Assembly (NCBI GenBank): GCA_017547165.1
Contig: JAFYQK010000013.1
Location: forward strand, 62,001 to 126,000
Origin: Bacteroidaceae bacterium
Lineage (GTDB): Bacteria > Bacteroidota > Bacteroidia > Bacteroidales > Bacteroidaceae
Length of the DNA stretch: 64,000 nt
Reading direction: 5' to 3'
Shown: positions 58,580 through 64,000 of the stretch, in pieces
Layout of the letters: each line of letters starts with the position of its first letter
Position numbering within the stretch: the first letter of the stretch is position 1
Notes under the pieces: model-generated
The model's input: the letters and a program-made list of their open reading frames with translations, nothing else
The model's database searches: none
What the model was told of the DNA's origin: nothing
Position numbers and translations under genes: made by a program

Positions 58580-59290
58580 TTATGCCAATTCCACCAATGC
58601 CTGACCACTCTGAACCTGATCGCCTTCCTTACAAAGAATTGCCTTTACAGTACCAGCTGCCTCTGCGGTAATACTGTTCTCCATCTTCATAGCTTCCATC
58701 ATCAACACGGTATCGCCGGTTGCTATAGTGTCACCCACCTTAACAACAATCTTGGTGATAGCACCTGGGAGTGGAGCTGTAACAGTCTTGCTTCCAGCAG
58801 GAGTTGGAGTAGACATTGAGGGAGTAGTATCAACACCTGCTGGAGCTGCTGGAGCAGGCTTGGGTTCGAGAGCAGGAGCCTTAGCGGCAACGAAATCTGC
58901 CACCATCTCAACTAAGAGATCACCCTGGTTTACACTCTGACCATTGCTAACAGCAACACGCTGAACTGTGCCATCAACCTCTGAAACAATGTCATTAGCC
59001 ATCTTCATTGCTTCGATAACAAGCAGAACCTCGCCACGCTTAACACGCTGACCAGCACTGACATTTACGCTTGTCACAGTACCAGGCAATTCACTAACAA
59101 CATTCTTTGGACCACCTGCCTGTGCAGAAGCAGAAGCTGCTGCTGCAGGACGGGGACCCTGTGCCTTGGTTTGAGGTATCTCTACCTGATATGTCTGACC
59201 ATTAACGGTAACCTGCATATTACCACCTTTCAGGTCTTCTACGGTGGCAATATAGTCGGTACCACCTATCTTGAACTTGAATTCTTTCAT
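58580..59290 (-). CDS. Biotin carrier subunit with two biotinyl domains
   Basis: 236 residues. After an N-terminal strand-rich part (1-~55) and an Ala/Pro linker there is a biotinyl domain at ~63-133 with the lysine motif IEAMKMAND (Lys ~96). A second Ala/Pro-rich linker (~135-165) is followed by a second complete biotinyl domain at ~167-236 with MEAMKMENS (Lys ~202). Carriers of this kind normally have one such domain. Each Lys should take biotin and shuttle CO2 from the carboxyltransferase (59668-61239) to the beta subunit (57246-58538). Confidence 0.93.
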   Translation of the reverse strand: MKEFKFKIGGTDYIATVEDLKGGNMQVTVNGQTYQVEIPQTKAQGPRPAAAASASAQAGGPKNVVSELPGTVTSVNVSAGQRVKRGEVLLVIEAMKMANDIVSEVDGTVQRVAVSNGQSVNQGDLLVEMVADFVAAKAPALEPKPAPAAPAGVDTTPSMSTPTPAGSKTVTAPLPGAITKIVVKVGDTIATGDTVLMMEAMKMENSITAEAAGTVKAILCKEGDQVQSGQALVELA

Positions 59291-59334
59291 TTTTCTGTTC
59301 GTCTTTAGTTATAAATGTGTGTGGTTAACACGAA

Positions 59335-59664
59335 TTACAGTCTTGGGTTCAACTCCGATGACCATGCCTGACTGCTATGCTTGATTGTGAGGACACGACT
59401 CTCGAGGTTATTCTTCTCCTCGGCATAAAGATACAATGCCATTGCCACAGCTGCCTTGTCTTCGTCGCTGGCATTGGCAAAGCTCTTTGCCTGTTTGTAT
59501 TGAGTGTGCGAATCCTTTACTACTCGTGCTCCCTTCATAGTTTTAGTAGCCAAGAGAGTAAAGATATTCAAAATCAATACAAGAACAATGAGGATAACGA
59601 ATACCACGCCAATACTGATTAGGGCCAAATACAATGTATCGGCTGTTATTGCAAGGATATTCAT
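59335..59664 (-). CDS. OadG-like small subunit of the sodium-pumping decarboxylase
   Basis: 109 residues. A single N-terminal membrane helix (LYLALISIGVVFVILIVLVLILNIFTLLA) is followed by a soluble tail with conserved DEDKAAVAMALYLYAEEKNN. Such gamma/delta subunits hold the complex together and stabilise the carboxyltransferase at the membrane. It starts 3 bp after the stop of the alpha subunit, so the two are tightly coupled. Confidence 0.9.
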   Translation of the reverse strand: MNILAITADTLYLALISIGVVFVILIVLVLILNIFTLLATKTMKGARVVKDSHTQYKQAKSFANASDEDKAAVAMALYLYAEEKNNLESRVLTIKHSSQAWSSELNPRL

Positions 59665-59667
59665 AGA

Positions 59668-61239
59668 TTAGAGAGGAATATTGCCATGCTTCTTGGCAGG
59701 GTTAGTAAGTTTCTTGTTCTCAAGTTGAGCCAAAGCACGGATTATGCGGAAACGTGTGTTACGAGGTTCGATAACATCGTCGATATAACCATACTTTGCT
59801 GCCTGATATGGGTTAGCAAAGAGTTTGGTATACTCGTCTTCTTTCTCCTTGATATATGCCTTTGCTTCTTCCACCTTGCCTTCGTCCTTGAGGGCCTTGG
59901 CATCCTTGGCATAAAGTACGCTGGCTGCACCACTTGCACCCATAACAGCAATCTCTGAAGAAGGCCATGCATAGTTGATATCGCCACGCAACTGCTTACA
60001 GCTCATTACGATGTGGCTACCGCCATAACTCTTACGCAATGTAACAGTTACTTTAGGCACAGTTGCTTCACCATAAGCATATAGCAACTTAGCGCCATGC
60101 AAAATAACAGCATTGTACTCCTGAGCTGTGCCAGGCAAGAAACCAGGAACGTCAACAAGAGTAACGATGGGAATATTGAAAGCATCGCAGAAACGAACGA
60201 AGCGTGCACCCTTACGGCTACTATTACAATCGAGCACACCTGCCAATTGCTTGGGCTGGTTGGCTACGATACCTACCGATTGGCCATTGAAACGAGCGAA
60301 ACCTACGATAAGGTTCTTGGCATAGTTGGGTTGCACCTCAAAGAACTCGCCATTGTCTACGATACCAGCAATAACCTGATACATATCATATGGCATATTA
60401 GGATTGTCAGGAATGATATCATTCAAATAATCCTCCATACGACCAATGGGGTCTGTGCAAGTCTTACGAGGAGTCTTCTCCAGATTGTTCTGAGGAATAT
60501 AACTCATCAATTTCTTGATCATTGAGATAGCCTCTTCCTCTGTACTTGCGGTAAAGTGTGTTACACCACTCTTGGTTGCATGCACACTAGCACCACCCAA
60601 CTGCTCCTGAGTTACAACCTCACCCAATACAGCCTTAACGGGACCAGGGCCAGTCAGGAACATGTAAGAAGTGTTCTCCACCATAAGTGTGAAGTCGGTC
60701 AAAGCAGGACTATAAACGGCACCACCGGCACAGGGGCCCATGATAGCACTAATCTGTGGTACTACACCAGATGCCATAATGTTGCGTTGGAAAATCTCAG
60801 CATAACCAGCCAAAGCATTGATACCCTCCTGAAGACGAGCACCACCCGAGTCATTCAAACCAATAACAGGTGCACCTACCTTCATTGCCATATCCATAAC
60901 CTTGCAAATCTTGCTTGCAAGCATTTCTGACAAAGAACCAGCACTAACAGTAAAGTCCTGTGCAAAAACATACACGAGACGACCATCAATAGTACCACTA
61001 CCAGTTACAACACCATCACCAAGATAGTGTTTCTTCTCCATGCCGAAGTTTGAACAACGGTGCTCAACGAACATGTCCATCTCCTCAAAACTACCTGCAT
61101 CCAACAACAGGTTGATACGTTCGCGGGCAGTCAGTTTACCCTTCTCGTGCTGCTTAGCAATAGCTTTCTCACCACCACCAATGCGAGCCTTCTCGCGGAG
61201 CTGCATCAGCTCCTTGATCTTTTCTGATTGATTGCTCAT
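59668..61239 (-). CDS. mmdA: Carboxyltransferase alpha subunit of the sodium-pumping decarboxylase (probably methylmalonyl-CoA)
   Basis: 523 residues of the acyl-CoA carboxyltransferase family. N-terminal '[23 protein letters not shown]', the CoA site '[38 protein letters not shown]', '[22 protein letters not shown]', '[13 protein letters not shown]' oxyanion region, and in the second half '[46 protein letters not shown]'. Transfers CO2 from (S)-methylmalonyl-CoA to biotin, ending the succinate-to-propionate route; methylmalonyl rather than oxaloacetate is inferred from this type of alpha subunit. First gene of the operon. Confidence 0.95.
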   Translation of the reverse strand: MSNQSEKIKELMQLREKARIGGGEKAIAKQHEKGKLTARERINLLLDAGSFEEMDMFVEHRCSNFGMEKKHYLGDGVVTGSGTIDGRLVYVFAQDFTVSAGSLSEMLASKICKVMDMAMKVGAPVIGLNDSGGARLQEGINALAGYAEIFQRNIMASGVVPQISAIMGPCAGGAVYSPALTDFTLMVENTSYMFLTGPGPVKAVLGEVVTQEQLGGASVHATKSGVTHFTASTEEEAISMIKKLMSYIPQNNLEKTPRKTCTDPIGRMEDYLNDIIPDNPNMPYDMYQVIAGIVDNGEFFEVQPNYAKNLIVGFARFNGQSVGIVANQPKQLAGVLDCNSSRKGARFVRFCDAFNIPIVTLVDVPGFLPGTAQEYNAVILHGAKLLYAYGEATVPKVTVTLRKSYGGSHIVMSCKQLRGDINYAWPSSEIAVMGASGAASVLYAKDAKALKDEGKVEEAKAYIKEKEDEYTKLFANPYQAAKYGYIDDVIEPRNTRFRIIRALAQLENKKLTNPAKKHGNIPL

Positions 61240-61335
61240 TTTTGATTTTAAATGATATTTTGTTAATATTCAAATTTCCTCTTGATATAAAACGAAAATC
61301 GCGCGTACCTATTTATAAATACGCACAATCGTTGG

Positions 61336-61343
61336 CAAAGTTA
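61336..61343 (-). promoter_or_regulatory. -7 box for the mmdA operon
   Basis: TAACTTTG on the - strand, 97 bp before the mmdA ATG. No -33 box at the usual spacing. Confidence 0.5.
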
Positions 61344-61448
61344 GCAATAATTAACGAATGACATAATAACTTGTACCGCTATTTTACCTCAACCGGGCTT
61401 TTTTTATTGAAATATGATACGAGTAGAAGGATTATTGTGTAGTTTTTT

Positions 61449-61456
61449 ATACCTTT
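61449..61456 (+). promoter_or_regulatory. -7 box for the MATE operon
   Basis: TACCTTTG, 76 bp before the MATE ATG at 61532. Confidence 0.5.
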
Positions 61457-61531
61457 GGCACATAACCTTGGATGAGTTTTCTCTAAATAACAAACTACAT
61501 TTGCTAAACGCTAATACGCTACAGCTTTTTC

Positions 61532-62890
61532 ATGGCACAAAGAGTTCCTACAGAGTTGGGTGAAAAGCCCGTCGGAAAATTATTACTAAACTATGCCCTG
61601 CCGGCCATCGCAGCCATGGTGGCAAGTTCTTTGTATAATATTGTTGACAGAGCCTTCATTGGTCACTATGTAGGCACATTGGCATTAGGAGGCCTTACTG
61701 CAACCTTTCCTTTTATGAACTTGGGGGCGGCCTTCGGTGCAATGGTGGGTGTAGGTGCATGCACGGTGATAAGTGTAAGATTAGGACAGAAAGATTATGC
61801 AACGGCACAAAATGTTCTGGGAAATACAATTACACTAAATGTTATCCTTGGCACACTTTTCACCATCGTGTGTTTACTATTCTTAGACCCTATACTAATG
61901 GTTTTCGGTGCCTCCGATACCACCTTGCCGTATGCAAGGGAATATATGCAGATTATACTGGTTTTCAATGTCATATCGCATAGTTACCTTGGCCTCAATG
62001 CCATAATGCGCGCAGCAGGGCACCCTATTACTGCCATGATTTTGACATTGTGCGGTGTAATGATAAACGCAGCATTAGACCCCTTGTTCATCATTGTTTT
62101 TGATATGGGCATACGAGGAGCTGCTATTGCCACAGTTATCTCCCAAAGTTTGGCACTTGTAGCAGTTTTGCTACTATTCAGTCGCAAAAGCGAACTTTTG
62201 CATTTAAGGCGTGGAATCTACAAACTAAAATCAAGTATCGTTCGTCAAACTCTGGCCATTGGCATGTCGCCATTCCTGATGAATGCATGTGCTTGTTTGG
62301 TGGTATTGCTGTTGAATCGAAGTATGCAGGAATATGGTGGAGACAATGCATTGGCCGCATATGGCATAGTTAACAGCGTAGCGTTCGTATTCATAATGGT
62401 TGTTATGGGGTTGAACCAAGGCATGCAACCCATTGCCGGCTACAATTGGGGAGCACACAAGAACGACCGTGTTTGGCAGGTATTGCGTTACACCATGGTA
62501 GCAGGAACAATTGTGACAACCATTGGTTTCCTTATAGGCATATTTGCTCCCGAACTACCTGCTATGGCCTTCACAAAAGACGAAAAAATTATTGCCATGG
62601 CGGCACATGGATTCCGTATCTGTGTGCTCATATTCCCACTGGTAGGTGGGCAAATAGTTGTGAGTCATTTTTTTCAAAGCATCGGACATGCAGGCAAGAG
62701 CATATTCTTAAGTCTCTCTCGCCAACTCATATTCCTGATACCAGGCATGCTCATACTGCCCAATTTCTTCGGATTGGACGGAGTATGGTATAGTCTGCCT
62801 TTTGCCGACACAATGAGTTGTATCATAGCAACAACACTGCTTTGGTGGCAAGTGCAACACATACGCTCTAAGGAGGAACAGAAAGCATGA
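61532..62890 (+). CDS. MATE-family efflux transporter
   Basis: 452 residues with 12 membrane helices in two related halves (LLNYALPAIAAMVASSLYNIVDRAFIGHYVG ... and TLAIGMSPFLMNACACLVVLLLNRSMQEYGG). Members exchange drugs or cationic metabolites for Na+ or H+. The conserved 'GLNQGMQPIAGYNWGAHKNDRV' loop is present. It is the first gene of a small operon with the phosphopantetheinyl transferase and exonuclease III; the next gene overlaps its stop by 4 bp. Confidence 0.94.
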   Translation: MAQRVPTELGEKPVGKLLLNYALPAIAAMVASSLYNIVDRAFIGHYVGTLALGGLTATFPFMNLGAAFGAMVGVGACTVISVRLGQKDYATAQNVLGNTITLNVILGTLFTIVCLLFLDPILMVFGASDTTLPYAREYMQIILVFNVISHSYLGLNAIMRAAGHPITAMILTLCGVMINAALDPLFIIVFDMGIRGAAIATVISQSLALVAVLLLFSRKSELLHLRRGIYKLKSSIVRQTLAIGMSPFLMNACACLVVLLLNRSMQEYGGDNALAAYGIVNSVAFVFIMVVMGLNQGMQPIAGYNWGAHKNDRVWQVLRYTMVAGTIVTTIGFLIGIFAPELPAMAFTKDEKIIAMAAHGFRICVLIFPLVGGQIVVSHFFQSIGHAGKSIFLSLSRQLIFLIPGMLILPNFFGLDGVWYSLPFADTMSCIIATTLLWWQVQHIRSKEEQKA

Positions 62891-63489
62891 AACTGATTCT
62901 CAAGGACAACGTTGGCAACTACACGCATAAGGATTTGGAAGCAGATATGGCATTGCTTCCCTCCTGGCGTAGGGAGCAAGCCTTAAAATACAGACTTTTC
63001 AATGGGAAGCGCGATTGCACACTCTCTTATCTCCTGCTCTGCCAGGCCTTAAAAGAAGAATACGGCATAACTGACAAACCAACCTTTGTCATTAGCGAAC
63101 ATGGCAAGCCCTCACTACTGGAGTTTCCTGAAATACATTTCAACCTTAGCCATTGCAACAATGCCATCGCATGTGCAATATCTTCATCACCTATTGGCAT
63201 TGATGTAGAAAGCACTGAGCGCAAGATAAGCGATGCACTCATCAGGCACACGATGAGCCCGCAGGAACAGGAGCAAATAGCAGGGGACCCAATACGCTTC
63301 TTCCGCTTCTGGACACAAAAAGAGGCGCTTGTGAAACTACACGGCACGGGACTTCAGGACAACCTGCACGACCTGCTTCTGCCACAAAACACGGCAGACA
63401 TTGCCTTCCACACCGAAGAGCATACCGGCAAGGGTTATGTCCTATCCATAGCAACACTAAAACAAGCAACTCTAAAAGACAAGATATAA
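62887..63489 (+). CDS. 4'-phosphopantetheinyl transferase superfamily protein
   Basis: 200 residues of the Sfp/Gsp-like group, with 'HFNLSHCNNAIACAISSSPIGIDVES' (Mg2+-binding Asp-x-Glu) and 'FFRFWTQKEALVKLHG' (WxxKEA) motifs. It moves the phosphopantetheine arm from CoA to a carrier protein. Sfp-type enzymes often serve secondary metabolism; no carrier-protein gene is visible in the window. The ATG overlaps the MATE stop (ATGA), so the two are translated together. Confidence 0.92.
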   Translation: MKLILKDNVGNYTHKDLEADMALLPSWRREQALKYRLFNGKRDCTLSYLLLCQALKEEYGITDKPTFVISEHGKPSLLEFPEIHFNLSHCNNAIACAISSSPIGIDVESTERKISDALIRHTMSPQEQEQIAGDPIRFFRFWTQKEALVKLHGTGLQDNLHDLLLPQNTADIAFHTEEHTGKGYVLSIATLKQATLKDKI

Positions 63490-63496
63490 CAGACAC

Positions 63497-64000
63497 ATGA
63501 AATTCATAAGTTGGAACGTAAACGGCCTGCGTGCCGTTGTCGGCAAGAACTTCCTAGAGGCTTTCAATGCCTTGGATGCCGACTTCTTCTGCCTTCAGGA
63601 GACAAAACTTCAGGAAGGGCAGATAGACTTGGATATACCCGGCTATCAGTCATACTGGAACTATGCCGAAAAGAAAGGATACAGTGGCACAGCCATCTTC
63701 ACACGCCACACTCCCTTGTCCGTATCATACGGCATGGGCATAGAGGAGCACGACCACGAAGGGCGCCTCATCACATTGGAGATGGAGGAGTTTTACCTCG
63801 TCTGCTGCTATACGCCAAACTCTCAGGACGGACTTAAGCGCCTTGATTACCGTATGCAATGGGAAACCGACCTGTGCGAATACCTGATGCAACTGGACGC
63901 AAAGAAGCCAGTCATCTATTGTGGCGACCTTAACGTGGCACATCAGGAGATTGACCTGAAGAATCCAAAGACAAACCGCATGAACCCAGGGTTTACCGAC
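63497..64000 (+). CDS. xth: Exodeoxyribonuclease III (3' end outside window)
   Basis: The first 168 residues of an AP endonuclease/exonuclease, cut by the window edge. MKFISWNVNGLRA with the active-site Asn, 'DFFCLQETKLQ' with the metal-binding Glu near 36, 'YSGTAIFTRH', 'VCCYTPNSQD' and 'VIYCGDLNVAHQEIDL' (Asp-x-Asn near 146-148) are all present. It removes damaged 3' ends and cuts at abasic sites. It begins 7 bp after the phosphopantetheinyl transferase stop, in the same operon. Confidence 0.95.
   Translation, partial: MKFISWNVNGLRAVVGKNFLEAFNALDADFFCLQETKLQEGQIDLDIPGYQSYWNYAEKKGYSGTAIFTRHTPLSVSYGMGIEEHDHEGRLITLEMEEFYLVCCYTPNSQDGLKRLDYRMQWETDLCEYLMQLDAKKPVIYCGDLNVAHQEIDLKNPKTNRMNPGFTD

Overview
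The window looks like chromosomal DNA of a gut- or mouth-type Bacteroidales, most probably a Prevotella/Segatella-like species. The reasons are: Bacteroidetes promoters (a TAnnTTTG -7 box, in five places with a TTTG -33 box exactly 20 nt away); secreted proteins ending in the short 'YIVNGKKVLVK'-type C-terminal signature; a BspA-like leucine-rich-repeat protein; an mmdA/oadG/biotin carrier/oadB sodium-pump operon; and family members typical of the phylum (DUF1599, TcdA, NhaC, OadB, SIMPL). No tRNA, rRNA or CRISPR array was recognised.

Layout. 1-1.25 kb: 3' end of a secreted protein. 1.4-9 kb: dnaG, then a leftward housekeeping cluster (DUF1599, a MauE/DoxX-like protein read in frame into triosephosphate isomerase, a SPOR protein, folE), an M23/LysM peptidase and ndk. 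9-12.8 kb: recG and a DJ-1 protein, divergent from nadK. 12.8-23 kb: a rearranged accessory region. It has a complete ABC exporter behind five 22-bp direct repeats, two small secreted proteins behind a long structured leader, a first nrdG with a 5'-truncated nrdD, a microhomology join to the 3' half of a second ABC exporter, a CDP-alcohol phosphatidyltransferase/GtrA pair, and a second, intact nrdD-nrdG. 23-27 kb: a modular GH31 enzyme. 27-33 kb: a coiled-coil protein, trmB, nhaC, DUF2442, a DUF559 gene enclosed by ~60-bp inverted repeats, a lipoprotein and an Mrp ATPase. 33.8-40.8 kb: a BspA-like LRR protein and a 1434-residue glycosidase-like secreted protein with a 9-bp VNTR in its leader. 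41-45 kb: tcdA, then a metal/redox cluster (permease, mini-thioredoxin, 4Fe-4S membrane protein) under an ArsR repressor whose operator appears twice. 45-47 kb: an outer-membrane protein with an IS5-like deletion derivative 20 bp upstream, and a SIMPL protein. 47-51 kb: ilvE and the xseA-xseB-response-regulator operon. 51-56.5 kb: an RND tripartite efflux operon. 57-61 kb: the sodium-pumping decarboxylase operon. 61.5-64 kb: MATE exporter, phosphopantetheinyl transferase and the 5' part of exonuclease III.

The most interesting signals are mostly not protein-coding. (i) Two related intergenic cassettes, each with four 22-bp repeats followed at 64-65 bp by a -7 box but with no gene behind the promoter. 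(ii) The DUF559/inverted-repeat element. (iii) A candidate structured RNA upstream of the PEGA gene, with crossing helices. (iv) The nrdD/ABC chimeric junction. (v) A 380-bp IS-derived element whose own promoter points into an outer-membrane protein gene. (vi) Two unrelated loci carrying heptamer arrays that share a TGAG core. (vii) Unusual coding arrangements: MauE-TIM read-through, a large SPOR/folE overlap, and a biotin carrier with two biotinyl domains.

All family names come from reading motifs in the translated sequence; no database search was run.
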